From Candidatus Eisenbacteria bacterium RBG_16_71_46 (lineage in GTDB: Bacteria > Eisenbacteria > RBG-16-71-46): a stretch of 55,178 nucleotides of DNA. Shown piece after piece: positions 37,401 to 44,962 of the stretch. Made by a program: the position numbers and the translations under genes. The DNA lies in assembly GCA_001780165.1 (NCBI GenBank), contig MFFQ01000083.1, positions 1,142-56,319 of the forward strand, given 5' to 3'. Below the pieces are notes generated by a model. It had not been told where the DNA came from. It saw only the letters and a list, made by a program, of their open reading frames with translations, and searched no databases. The first letter of the stretch is position 1. Every line of letters begins with the position of its first letter.

Positions 37401-38763
37401 TGCTCCGCCAGTACCACTTCTCCCAGAACAGCGTGTTCCGCAGGTAGCCGAACCCGGTGATGAAGCCATACACCGGAGTCGGATCGGGGAAGTACTCGAC
37501 GTCGCGCTCGAGGTGCGCCCGCGCGCGGAACGTCGCCGGCGTGGTCGCACCCGGGGCCGGACCGACCGCCGCCGATCGCGTGAGAATGCGCTTCGGGATT
37601 CCGCCCACCGGCTGCTCGGCGGAGCCGACCGTGAGATACACGTAGTTGCGCGCATCGTAGGGGTTGTTGATGAACACCGTGTCCGGTCGCGACGGGTCGT
37701 AGTAGTCGGCCCAGTCGCTCGGGCCCAGCGCGAAGAAGTAGAACGCGTCGCTGTTCTGGTCCATGATCCGGTTGCCGTCTTCGCTGAACGCGATCGCGAC
37801 CTCCCGGTAATCGCAGCTGTCGCAGAAGCTCTCCTCGGGCAGCACCGGGAAGCCCGGCCAGGAGAACAGCCGCAGGCTGTCGGTCGGGATCGTCGTCGCG
37901 CCCGAGAACGGCGCGGTGTTGCGGATCTGCCCGAAGTCCACCTTGTAGAAGCCGGTCCTCGTGATCGCGATCTTCACCCAGCGGCGGCCCGCAAAGACGC
38001 TGGTCTGGGGCACCGCGCTCACCGCCGCGCGCCGGGTCTCGCGCAGCGGCCCGAGCCCCAGCGGCCCCGCGCCCGGCGCCGGCCGGCGCCACGACCGGCC
38101 CTGCTCGTAATTGACCAGCACGCTGCGATAGACGTCCTCGAAGGGATCGGGCGACTCCGCCGCCGTCGCGGTCGCCGCGCTCGGCTGCACCTCGACCTCG
38201 ACGTCCACCCGGCGGTAGAGCGTGAGACGCCGCGCGGCCGGCGTGTAGTCCGCAGCGGCGATCTCCACCCTCGCCACGCGCTGGTTGCGCATCCACGAGA
38301 CGCCGAGCAGGCGTGCGCGCGCCGGCGCCACCGACGATTCACCGGCGTAGGCGGCGGCGTCGCGCACGTAGCGCGGCCGATCGGCTTCCGCCCCGCGCTC
38401 GACGCGCGGCATCGGGGCCACCAGGACGCCCTCACGCACGTCGGCCTCGGAGCCCGCGGCGCGCACGCGCACCTCCCCCACCGGCGGCACCGCCACCAGC
38501 AGGATGCGCGCCGGGAGCGCCGGCGCCCCCGCGAAGCCTGCATCCGCGTGCCCGGCGATCGTCACCTCGGTGAGGTTCGCGTCGGCATCGAGCGGTATCA
38601 GGCTGGCGGGGGGCACGTCCACGGTGAAGCGGATGACCGTGGGGCTGATCGGCAGCAGCCGGACGCCGTCGGGAGCCGCGGCGGCGGCGGCCGGAAGCAA
38701 CGCCAACAGGACCGCCGCGCAGGGCCGGAGGAGCGAGGAGAACCGCGTCGCGATGCTGCGCAA
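34444..38763 (-). CDS. PorU-like C25 (gingipain-type) cysteine protease/sortase
   Basis: Large exported protease of 1439 residues. A signal-like segment (RPCAAVLLALLPAAAAAA) is followed by an N-terminal domain with RRWVKIAITRTGFYKVDF, as in PorU proteins, and a caspase-fold C25 domain with catalytic His933 in FNYIGHGSPFK and Cys967 in FVAASCDVGKF. A further Ig-like region precedes a C-terminal domain with FLFPNPTQSG, VRLYTVSGKLIRSL and ANGVYLYQV, a FlgD-Ig/type IX-like tail. In Bacteroidota PorU removes such tails and attaches cargo to A-LPS; here the protein itself keeps a tail, as gingipains do, so it could be sortase or cargo. The TTG at 38763, nine bases after the Trm112 gene, gives a good signal peptide but has no strong ribosome site. 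A PorV-like gene follows. Confidence 0.83.
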   Translation of the reverse strand: MRSIATRFSSLLRPCAAVLLALLPAAAAAAPDGVRLLPISPTVIRFTVDVPPASLIPLDADANLTEVTIAGHADAGFAGAPALPARILLVAVPPVGEVRVRAAGSEADVREGVLVAPMPRVERGAEADRPRYVRDAAAYAGESSVAPARARLLGVSWMRNQRVARVEIAAADYTPAARRLTLYRRVDVEVEVQPSAATATAAESPDPFEDVYRSVLVNYEQGRSWRRPAPGAGPLGLGPLRETRRAAVSAVPQTSVFAGRRWVKIAITRTGFYKVDFGQIRNTAPFSGATTIPTDSLRLFSWPGFPVLPEESFCDSCDYREVAIAFSEDGNRIMDQNSDAFYFFALGPSDWADYYDPSRPDTVFINNPYDARNYVYLTVGSAEQPVGGIPKRILTRSAAVGPAPGATTPATFRARAHLERDVEYFPDPTPVYGFITGFGYLRNTLFWEKWYWRSISRDGFFSTAFDAPGVDVSQPFRLRLSAWGISAFDTCFFLVRPPNHLLDVTLNATALNRAGWNGNTGHVLDTTLTSGLQELNNTVQLAVPPVPPCALRSDRIGFAWLDVFYQRRFRAMDDTLTFESPAAAGDYVYRVDSLRSATPPRVFDVTDAYAPLELTGLTYAPDGAGGYTLTFESAEPGGPVRYRVISEAKITKVPVAQVSEPPTFQAADGQGDNENLRSPLRRADFVVIYYDAFRQAADSLAAWRRQRLPLDGVAPPYEALAIPVSVLFDQFSGGRIDPSGIRNFLHAAFNNWARKPAFVTVLGDASFDFKNILGYAPSGQPGTLVPSYEGGFDLGVQRQFATDDWLLNVDTPNDVIPDFFGGRVPAGDAAAALVYVRDKLLPYERSAPLGDYRDRVMLIADDDKQGSRDDPLHWLHVSQTTALDTAYVPRAVDRAYVYLHTYPDGPGDTKPAAKEDIKRKINDGVAMFNYIGHGSPFKIADEGVFLDTDSGTLANASKLTVFVAASCDVGKFNDPTVQSLGERLVLKPGGGAIGVISATELAFSNQNAVLNQTLYQRVFDRNPTIADGQYHTGFAPALLAAKQGSQTTQKYQLMGDAGLRLNLPLLWAEMTLWDSAGTTPLAAMNRGQTVLFRGRVLDREGGVLQPLDGEAAVLIEDAAPYLLLPPCRYQPGCTRFLYYYTAGPIFRGQATVRGGSFEGRFVVPLEAREGPRARTRAYLTGRGGGASVDTDGAGSTRLSVAPGSANSSDVTGPVITLSFTGGATVVRPTATLRVDLFDPSGILTTGYSPQNGIILTLDDNTTTRFDITSSFQYNSDSYQAGTASFELPNLSHGTHRVTVSAADNLAAGLSAGAHRSLATLEFEVVDTPPLRITSAFLFPNPTQSGRRGSGGHFIIDAPGDSVNVRVRLYTVSGKLIRSLTAFGGLGQIQVPWDGLDAEGAPLANGVYLYQVHVSAREPDGKSSAREKAQAEGRVVIVNR

Positions 38764-38771
38764 GAGAGGGA

Positions 38772-38939
38772 TCAGATCTTTTCGGCCTGATCGACCAGCA
38801 TCACCGGGATGTCGTCCTCCACCCGATACCGCAGGCGACAGGCGCCACAGGTGAGGGTTCCGGCGCCGGCATCGTACTGCAAGTCGCCCTTGCAGACCGG
38901 ACACACCAGGATGCCGAGCAAATCGGGGCTGAGCGGCAT
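38772..38939 (-). CDS. Trm112-family small zinc-binding protein
   Basis: 55-residue protein matching the UPF0434/Trm112 family. It reads MPLSPDLLGILVCPVCKGDL, then a TCGACRLRYRV pair, and ends with DDIPVMLVDQAEKI. CPVC and CGAC give a four-Cys zinc ribbon, and the DIPVML tail is the family hallmark. Eukaryotic Trm112 activates methyltransferases; bacterial YcaR-type proteins are poorly defined and often lie near lipid-A or other methyl-transfer genes. The ATG at 38939 has GAGGAG seven bases upstream. It is the first gene after a good sigma-70 promoter and sits nine bases before the porU-like gene, so it may be made with that protease. Confidence 0.9.
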   Translation of the reverse strand: MPLSPDLLGILVCPVCKGDLQYDAGAGTLTCGACRLRYRVEDDIPVMLVDQAEKI

Positions 38940-38999
38940 GTCGGACTCCTCGAGCCAGTACGCGGAAAGGGATCTCGAACGGCTGCGGGGCCAACCTGC

Positions 39000-39017
39000 T
39001 CGCCCGGCGCCGGGCGA
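39000..39017. repeat. 18-bp perfect palindrome upstream of the trm112-porU genes
   Basis: TCGCCCGGCGCCGGGCGA is a perfect inverted repeat lying between the predicted start site near 39,087 and the Trm112 start codon, within the leader. A second small hairpin (CCGGCC-AAC-GGCCGG, 39068-39082) lies nearer the promoter. Either may bind a regulator or fold in the leader RNA. Confidence 0.45.
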
Positions 39018-39093
39018 TGATGGTCCGCTTGACGGTCGTTAGCCAGGGGCGATGGGAGTCCTCGTGCCCGGCCAACGGCCGGATGCCTGCAAC

Positions 39094-39123
39094 AGTCTAG
39101 CAACCGGCACTTTAGGGGGTCAA
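39094..39123 (-). promoter_or_regulatory. Sigma-70 promoter for trm112-porU
   Basis: Minus strand TTGACC (39123-39118) and TAGACT (39099-39094) are separated by 18 bases. The -35 matches five of six consensus bases and the -10 four of six. The -35 overlaps the accA stop codon. The start would be near 39,087, giving a leader of about 150 nt. The S8 protease gene has nearly the same arrangement (TTGACC-18-TAAACT), suggesting a shared housekeeping promoter form. Confidence 0.6.
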
Positions 39124-40082
39124 GCGGGGGATTCCTTGAAGACCCCCATGCCCCGAAACTTACCCAGCCGCCGCTCCACCAACTCGGGTCCTGATACCCC
39201 GGAGAGGTCGTCGAGTTGCCGAACGATTGCGGCGCGCACCGTGGCGGCGGCGGCGGCCGCATCGCGGTGGGCGCCGCCCAGCGGCTCGGGCAGGATGCCG
39301 TCGACGATCCCGAGCCCCAGGAGGTCCTGGGCGGTGAGCTTGAGGGCCTCGGCGGCGAGCGGGCCCTTCTTCCCGTCGCGCCACAGGATCGAGGCGCAGC
39401 CTTCGGGCGAGATCACGGAGTAGATCGAGTTCTCGAACATCAGCACCACGTTGGCCACCGCGATCGCCAGCGCGCCGCCGGATCCGCCCTCGCCGATGAC
39501 CACGGTGACGATCGGCGTCTCGAGACGCGCCATCTCGCGCAGGTTGACCGCGATCGCCTCGGCCTGCCCGCGCTCCTCCGCGCCCAGCCCGGGATAGGCG
39601 CCCGGGGTGTCCACCAGGGTCACCACCGGCACGTGGAAGCGGCCGGCGAGCTGCATCAGCCGCAGCGCCTTGCGGTAGCCCTCCGGGTTCGGCATGCCGA
39701 AACGGCGCATCAGGTTTTCCTTGGTATCGCGCCCCTTCTGCTGGCCGATCACCATCACCGGTCGCGCCTCGAGCAGGGCGAGCCCGCCGACGATCGCGGG
39801 GTCGTCGGCGAAGTGGCGGTCGCCGTGGAGTTCGGTCCAGCCGGTGAAGCAGCGCTCGATGTAGTCGAGCGCGTAGGGCCGACGCGGATGGCGCGCGAGC
39901 TGCACCCGCTGGTAGGGCGTGAGACGGGCGTAGATGTCGCGCCGCAGGGCGTCGGCCCTGCGCTCGAGCTCCACCAGTTGGTCGTCGGCTTCGAGCCCCT
40001 GCTCGGCGGCGTGGGCGCGCAGCTCCTGGATCTTGAGCTCCAATTCCATCACCGGCTTCTCGAAATCGAGCCACACGCTCAT
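39120..40082 (-). CDS. accA: Acetyl-CoA carboxylase carboxyltransferase subunit alpha
   Basis: Alpha half of the carboxyltransferase that moves CO2 from carboxybiotin to acetyl-CoA to make malonyl-CoA for fatty acids; it works with AccD, not in this window. The 320-residue length is normal. Typical phrases are DFEKPVMELELKIQELR at the N-terminus, TPYQRVQLARHPRRPYALDY, HGDRHFADDPAIVGGLA, the oxyanion-hole region VVIGEGGSGGALAIA and ISPEGCASILWRD. The ATG at 40082 overlaps the dnaE TGA (ATGA) and has AAGGGGG upstream. dnaE-accA order is widespread (for example in enterobacteria), supporting both calls. Confidence 0.97.
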   Translation of the reverse strand: MSVWLDFEKPVMELELKIQELRAHAAEQGLEADDQLVELERRADALRRDIYARLTPYQRVQLARHPRRPYALDYIERCFTGWTELHGDRHFADDPAIVGGLALLEARPVMVIGQQKGRDTKENLMRRFGMPNPEGYRKALRLMQLAGRFHVPVVTLVDTPGAYPGLGAEERGQAEAIAVNLREMARLETPIVTVVIGEGGSGGALAIAVANVVLMFENSIYSVISPEGCASILWRDGKKGPLAAEALKLTAQDLLGLGIVDGILPEPLGGAHRDAAAAAATVRAAIVRQLDDLSGVSGPELVERRLGKFRGMGVFKESPA

Positions 40083-43000
40083 GACGCCCCCTTGCCCCAG
40101 CGCGCGCGCAGCCACGGGAAGCTCCCCCGCAGCGCTTCGACCACCGACTCGCCCTCGGCGACGCGGAAGCGGCGCGAACGCATCGCCAGTCGCGAATGGT
40201 CCGGTCGCACGATGTGCAGGTAGACGTCCGCCTCGCCCGGATGCGCCGAGAGCAGCTCGTCCACGCGCGCGAGCCGCTCCTGCGACAGCTCGTGCGCGCG
40301 CGCCTCGAGGTGGAGCGAGAGCCGGTAGGCGGTCCGCGCGTCCTCGAGCCGTTTCACCTCCGCCGCGAGCAGCTTGGTGCCGCGGTCCTCGCGCACCTCG
40401 ATCCGGCCCGCGACCACGACTTCCTCCTCGGCGCCGAGCACGCCGCGCGCCGACTCGTAGACCTCGGGGAACAACGTGCACTCCACGCGGCCGCTCAGAT
40501 CCTCGAGCGTGAGGATCGCCATCGGCTTTCCGGCGCGGGTGGTGATGGCCTTGATCTCTCCCACCAACCCGGCGAGCCGCACCTCGGCGCCGTCCTCGAG
40601 CTGCAGCGCGTCCGCGATCGCGTGCGTGGCGACGCGCTCGAGGGTGCCGCGCAGCCGCTCGAGCGGGTGTTCGGAGAAGTAGAAGCCGAGCACCTCCTTC
40701 TCGCGCGTGCTGCGCTCGCGGCTGCTCCACGGCTCCGCCGGCGGCAGCGGCAGCGACGCCACCGCGATCGCGCTCTCGCTCTCGCCGAACAGCGACGACT
40801 GCCCGCTCTGGCGCTCGCGCTGGAGCGACGCGGCGTGTTCGAGCGCGCGTCCGGCGCCGGCGAACATCGCGCCCCGCTCGGCGCCGAGCGAGTCGCACGC
40901 GCCGGCGGCGATCAGGCTCTCCAGCACGCGGCGGTTGAGCGCGCGCGCGTCCAAGCGGCGCGCGAGATCGAACAGGTCGTGGAACGGCTCGCCCTCGCGC
41001 CGCGCCGCGACCAGCGCCTCGATCGAGGCCTGGCCCACGTTGCGCACCGCGCCGAGCCCGAAGCGGATGCCGCCGTCCTCGAGCGTGAACTTCCACTCCG
41101 AGCGGTTGACGTCGGGCGGCTGCAGTGCCAGGCCCATGCGACGGCACTCGGCGATGAGGGTGACGATGCGCGCGCTGTCGGACATCTCGCTGGTGAGCGT
41201 CGCGGCCATGAACTCCGCCGGATAGTGGGCCTTGAGCCATGCGCACTGATACGCGACCAGCGCGTAGGCGGCGGAGTGCGAGTTGTGCACGACGAGCCCG
41301 TCGGCGACGAAGTTGTGCTCGCCCTCGACCGTGAGGTCGTAGACATCCTCCACGCCCTCCGGCTCGATGGACGAGATCGTGTCCCAGTACACGTCCGATT
41401 CGGCGATGGCGGCGAGCCCTGGGCTGCCGAGCACGCGGGCGACGCGGGCGACCGTGTCGCGGCGCAGCCCCTTGCGTCGCTCGGCTGCCGGGGGCCGCGG
41501 TCCCGAGACCCGGACACCTGCTTGGCGTGAGAGATCGTCCCACGTGAGCCCGGCGTCGCGGCGTTCCGCGTCGAGCTGCCGGAGGATGCCGATCGGCACC
41601 GTATCCCGGCAGCTGTTCGATGGGCTCTTCTCGAGCATGTGGCGGCGAAGCAGACCAAGCTGCGCGTCCCGACCGGGAATGTGCGGAGCCACGGCTTCGA
41701 GAAACGTGCGAATCGTCCCGATACCCAGGAGGTACACCGCGTAGCCGACGCGAAGCGAACCACGATACTCGAACCTCTTGACGTGAACTCCGCTCTGCAT
41801 CCCGAGTCGGAGCAATACCCGCTGGACCCCATAGGCCAGCGCTTCCGACGACGTGGCATAGTAGGGAGCCCAATTCACGAGGTCGGCGAGGAAACCGTCA
41901 CCCGCCCACAACCGGCCGAGGAACAGCTCGAGATCGGCGTCTCGCAGTTCGAGCATCGCGTCCGGGATGCGCTTCTCGCTCGCGCGACGTCCCACGAGGT
42001 CGAGCGCTCGAGCCCAAAGAAACGCCCCGGAGCGACGAGCGGCGTCGAGAACGAGCGCGAGATTGCCCTCCGTCTGCCCCATGCCGTCCCCATAGGCGAA
42101 CCCGACGTCCTCGCGGATCCGACCCGAGCGCCCCAGGTTCGCATGAACCTCCAGCCGGCCATCTCGACGCTGGTAGACCCGCGTCACCGTATCCGGAAAA
42201 CACGCGATCGCGGCCCGGAAGTCCTCGATCAGCTCCGGCGTGTTCGAGTGGTAGTAAAGGGTCGTCGGGTGACAAGTGTTTCCCTCGGCGAGCAGTCCGG
42301 CGAGCGCCACGATCTCGTGTCGCGGCCAGGTCCTCTTCGCCGGGACGCGCAGATGGCGCGGGGCGGCGATGCGGTCACCGGGGCACAACTCGCCGAGCGT
42401 CTTCCACCCCTCGAGGGTGCGGAACGGATGGTTGTCGGTGGCGCGGATGCTCTTCCCCTGTCGCGTGCGCAGACGGAAGACGCGCCGCCTTCCGTTCCAC
42501 ACCACATCCGTCACCCGGCGCGCGCGAAGCTTCCAGTCCTCGCCCAGGGCGTGCACCACGAACGGCTCGCGGGTGCGGAACAGATCCCCGATCGTGACCT
42601 CGCGTCCCGTCTCGGCATCAACGAGTAACGTATTGGATGGAAAACACTTATTGAACCCGTAGCCCGCGAATTTTTCCATCGTCGCGAAGATCTTCTCGGC
42701 CTTGGCGGGCGCCATGCGGTTCTTCACGCAGCCGTCCACGAACGCCTTGCGCTTGGCCTCCATCTGCTCCGGCTTCTTCTTCCCCATCGCGCGCCGCAGC
42801 TCGTCCGCCTGGGCCATCGAGAAGCCGGCGAGCGCGTTGGCGGCGGCCATCACCTGCTCCTGGTAGACGAACACCCCGTAGGTGCCCCGGAGGATCGGCT
42901 CGAGCGCCGGGTGATCGAAGCGCGCCACCTTGCGGCCGTGCTTGCAGTCGATGAAATAGGGAATGTTCTCCATCGGGCCCGGCCGGTAGAGCGCGTTCAT

Positions 43001-44872
43001 CGCCACCAGGTCCTCGAACACCGAGGGCCGCAGACGGCGCAGCTGGTCGCGCATGCCCGAGGATTCGAACTGGAAGATGCCGACCGTCTCGGCCTCCTGG
43101 AACACGCGGTAGGCCTCGGCGTCGTCCATCGGTAGCGCCGACAGGCCGACGCGCTCGCCGCGTCCGCGCTCGATCAGCTCCACCGCCTCGGCCAGCACCG
43201 AGAGGGTGCGCAGCCCGAGGAAGTCCATCTTGAGCAGGCCCGCCTTCTCCACCGACTTCATGTCCCACTGGGTGGTGACCGACTCGTCCTTCTGCCGGTA
43301 GAGCGGGACGTAGTCGAGCAGCGGGCCCGGGGTGATGAGCACTCCCGCCGCGTGGGTCGAGGCATGGCGCGCGAGACCCTCGAGCACGCGGGCGCTGCGC
43401 AGCAGGCGGTCGTGCTGCACGCCCTTCTGCGGCAGCGCGCGCAGATCGGGAACCTCGTCGATCGCGCGCTCGAGGGTGACGCCGAGCCCCGGCGGGACCA
43501 GGCGGGCGATGCGGTCGCACTCGGCGTAGGGCATCCCCAGCGCGCGCCCGACGTCGCGCAGCACCCCCTTCGCCCCCATGGTCCCGAAGGTGATGATCTG
43601 GGTGACGCAGTCCTCGCCGTACTTGAGCTTGACGTACTCGATCACCTCGGAGCGCCGCAGGTCGTCGAAGTCGATGTCGATGTCCGGCATGGTGACGCGC
43701 TCGGGGTTGAGGAAGCGCTCGAAGATCAGCCCGTGCGCCAGCGGATCGATGTCGGTGATGCGGAGCACGTAGGCGACCAGCGAGCCCGCGACCGAGCCGC
43801 GGCCGGGACCGACGCCGATCCCACGCGAGCGCGCGTAGGCGATGAAGTCGCGCACGATCAGGAAGTACGAGGCGAAACCCATGCGACAGATGACGTCCAG
43901 CTCGTACCCGAGCCGCTGGCGGATGGCCTCGGTGATCTCCCCGAAGCGCTCGCCCACCGCGCCCGCGACCAGATCCCGCAGGTGCCGCTCGGCGCTCTCC
44001 ACCCCCGGCGGCAGCGGGAACTCCGGCAGCAGCGGCCGGCCGAAGTCGAGCTGCAGGTTGCAGCGCTCGGCGATGGCGAGCGTGTTCGCGAGCGCCTCGG
44101 GGTACTCGCCGAAGCGCGCCTTCATCTCGTCGGGCGATTTGAAGTAGAGCTGGTCGGTCCCCATCCGCATGCGCTTGGGATCGTCGATGCCGGCGCCGGT
44201 CTGGATGCAGAGCAGCACGTCGTGCGCGTCGGCGTCCTCGTGGCGCAGGTAGTGGCAATCGTTGGTGCCGACCAGCGGGATGCCGGTGCGGCGCGCCAAC
44301 GCGGCGACCCGCGGCCGGATGCGGTCCTCGATCTCGAGGCCGTGGTTCTGGATCTCGAGGAAGTAGTTCTCCGCCCCGAACATGTCCCGATAGAGGTGCG
44401 CGGTGCGCAGCGCCCCCGCCTCGTCGTCGGCCAGCAGGTCGCTCGCCACCTCGCCCTTGGGGCACGCGGAGAGCGCGAGCAGGCCCTCGGCGTGGCGCGC
44501 GAGCACCTCGTGGTCCACGCGCGGCTTGTAGTAGAAGCCCTCGAGGAAGGCGATCGAGGACAGCCGGATGAGGTTGCGGAATCCGCGCTCGTCGCGCGCG
44601 AGCAGCACCAGGTGGTGGGCGGTGTCGCGGGTGCGCTCGCGTCGGCCTCCGCGGGTGACGTAGGCTTCCATCCCCACGATCGGCTTCACGCCCGCCTTGC
44701 GCGCGGCCTGGTAGAACTGCACGGCCCCGAACAGCGAGCCGTGGTCGGTGAGCGCGAGCGCGGGCATGCCCATCTCCGCCGCCCGCTCGACCATGCGCGG
44801 GATCGGGCTCGCGCCGTCGAGAAGCGAGTAATCGCTGTGATTGTGGAGGTGGACGAAGTCGGCGAATGTCAT
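40079..44872 (-). CDS. dnaE: DNA polymerase III alpha subunit DnaE, interrupted by an in-frame intein
   Basis: Catalytic subunit of the replicative polymerase. The precursor has 1597 residues; removing the intein (743-1197) leaves 1142, normal for DnaE. The N-terminal PHP domain begins FVHLHNHSDYSLLDGASP. The polymerase core has the two catalytic aspartates in PDIDIDFDD (396-404) and palm/finger motifs such as IITFGTMGAKGVLRDVGRALG, GRGSVAGSLVAY and TKHAAGVLI-like STHAAGVLITPG; a C-terminal OB-type region follows the SHSAAYALVAYQCAWLKAHYP segment. The intein splits FAGYGFNK from SHSAAYA. The ATG at 44872 has AGGA upstream. The lack of a frameshift across 455 intein codons implies it still splices, since the gene is essential. 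Confidence 0.96.
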   Translation of the reverse strand: MTFADFVHLHNHSDYSLLDGASPIPRMVERAAEMGMPALALTDHGSLFGAVQFYQAARKAGVKPIVGMEAYVTRGGRRERTRDTAHHLVLLARDERGFRNLIRLSSIAFLEGFYYKPRVDHEVLARHAEGLLALSACPKGEVASDLLADDEAGALRTAHLYRDMFGAENYFLEIQNHGLEIEDRIRPRVAALARRTGIPLVGTNDCHYLRHEDADAHDVLLCIQTGAGIDDPKRMRMGTDQLYFKSPDEMKARFGEYPEALANTLAIAERCNLQLDFGRPLLPEFPLPPGVESAERHLRDLVAGAVGERFGEITEAIRQRLGYELDVICRMGFASYFLIVRDFIAYARSRGIGVGPGRGSVAGSLVAYVLRITDIDPLAHGLIFERFLNPERVTMPDIDIDFDDLRRSEVIEYVKLKYGEDCVTQIITFGTMGAKGVLRDVGRALGMPYAECDRIARLVPPGLGVTLERAIDEVPDLRALPQKGVQHDRLLRSARVLEGLARHASTHAAGVLITPGPLLDYVPLYRQKDESVTTQWDMKSVEKAGLLKMDFLGLRTLSVLAEAVELIERGRGERVGLSALPMDDAEAYRVFQEAETVGIFQFESSGMRDQLRRLRPSVFEDLVAMNALYRPGPMENIPYFIDCKHGRKVARFDHPALEPILRGTYGVFVYQEQVMAAANALAGFSMAQADELRRAMGKKKPEQMEAKRKAFVDGCVKNRMAPAKAEKIFATMEKFAGYGFNKCFPSNTLLVDAETGREVTIGDLFRTREPFVVHALGEDWKLRARRVTDVVWNGRRRVFRLRTRQGKSIRATDNHPFRTLEGWKTLGELCPGDRIAAPRHLRVPAKRTWPRHEIVALAGLLAEGNTCHPTTLYYHSNTPELIEDFRAAIACFPDTVTRVYQRRDGRLEVHANLGRSGRIREDVGFAYGDGMGQTEGNLALVLDAARRSGAFLWARALDLVGRRASEKRIPDAMLELRDADLELFLGRLWAGDGFLADLVNWAPYYATSSEALAYGVQRVLLRLGMQSGVHVKRFEYRGSLRVGYAVYLLGIGTIRTFLEAVAPHIPGRDAQLGLLRRHMLEKSPSNSCRDTVPIGILRQLDAERRDAGLTWDDLSRQAGVRVSGPRPPAAERRKGLRRDTVARVARVLGSPGLAAIAESDVYWDTISSIEPEGVEDVYDLTVEGEHNFVADGLVVHNSHSAAYALVAYQCAWLKAHYPAEFMAATLTSEMSDSARIVTLIAECRRMGLALQPPDVNRSEWKFTLEDGGIRFGLGAVRNVGQASIEALVAARREGEPFHDLFDLARRLDARALNRRVLESLIAAGACDSLGAERGAMFAGAGRALEHAASLQRERQSGQSSLFGESESAIAVASLPLPPAEPWSSRERSTREKEVLGFYFSEHPLERLRGTLERVATHAIADALQLEDGAEVRLAGLVGEIKAITTRAGKPMAILTLEDLSGRVECTLFPEVYESARGVLGAEEEVVVAGRIEVREDRGTKLLAAEVKRLEDARTAYRLSLHLEARAHELSQERLARVDELLSAHPGEADVYLHIVRPDHSRLAMRSRRFRVAEGESVVEALRGSFPWLRARWGKGAS
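41282..42646 (-). mobile_element. Full-length intein with LAGLIDADG-type homing endonuclease, inserted in dnaE
   Basis: 455-residue protein intron within dnaE. Splicing blocks are intact: Cys1 in block A (CFPSNTLLVDAETGREVTIGDL), block B with the T-x-x-H-type RATDNHPF, block F (YDLTVEGEHNFVADG) and block G ending VVHN, followed by extein +1 Ser. The middle carries two LAGLIDADG-like helices, LAGLLAEGN (first, with Glu in the last acidic position) and LGRLWAGDGFL (second), so the homing endonuclease looks whole. The insertion point, after GFNK, is four residues beyond the Y/CFN split-intein site known in cyanobacterial DnaE. The region is lower in GC than the flanking gene (41761-41820 is about 57% GC), which fits horizontal spread. 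Confidence 0.93.
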
Positions 44873-44900
44873 GGCGCATCCTGCGCGGCGTCCGGAGCAT

Positions 44901-44960
44901 CCGCGCTCCTGGGGACGCGGACGGAGCGCGGGGCTGACCCGCGGTCCGCGTGGCGGACCG
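44901..44960 (-). terminator. Hairpin cluster between the M23 gene and dnaE
   Basis: CGGTCCGC (44942-44949) and GCGGACCG (44953-44960) pair around GTG, directly after the M23 gene stop. A second stem, CCGCGCTCC (44901-44909) with GGAGCGCGG (44923-44931), follows. No T-run is seen; these may slow or end transcription before dnaE. No dnaE promoter is recognisable in the 90-base gap. Confidence 0.45.
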
Positions 44961-44962
44961 GA

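Noticed and set aside
39120-44872. Frameshift or pseudogene in dnaE because of its length
   Set aside because: The extra 455 codons are an in-frame intein with complete splice blocks, and the extein is normal length.
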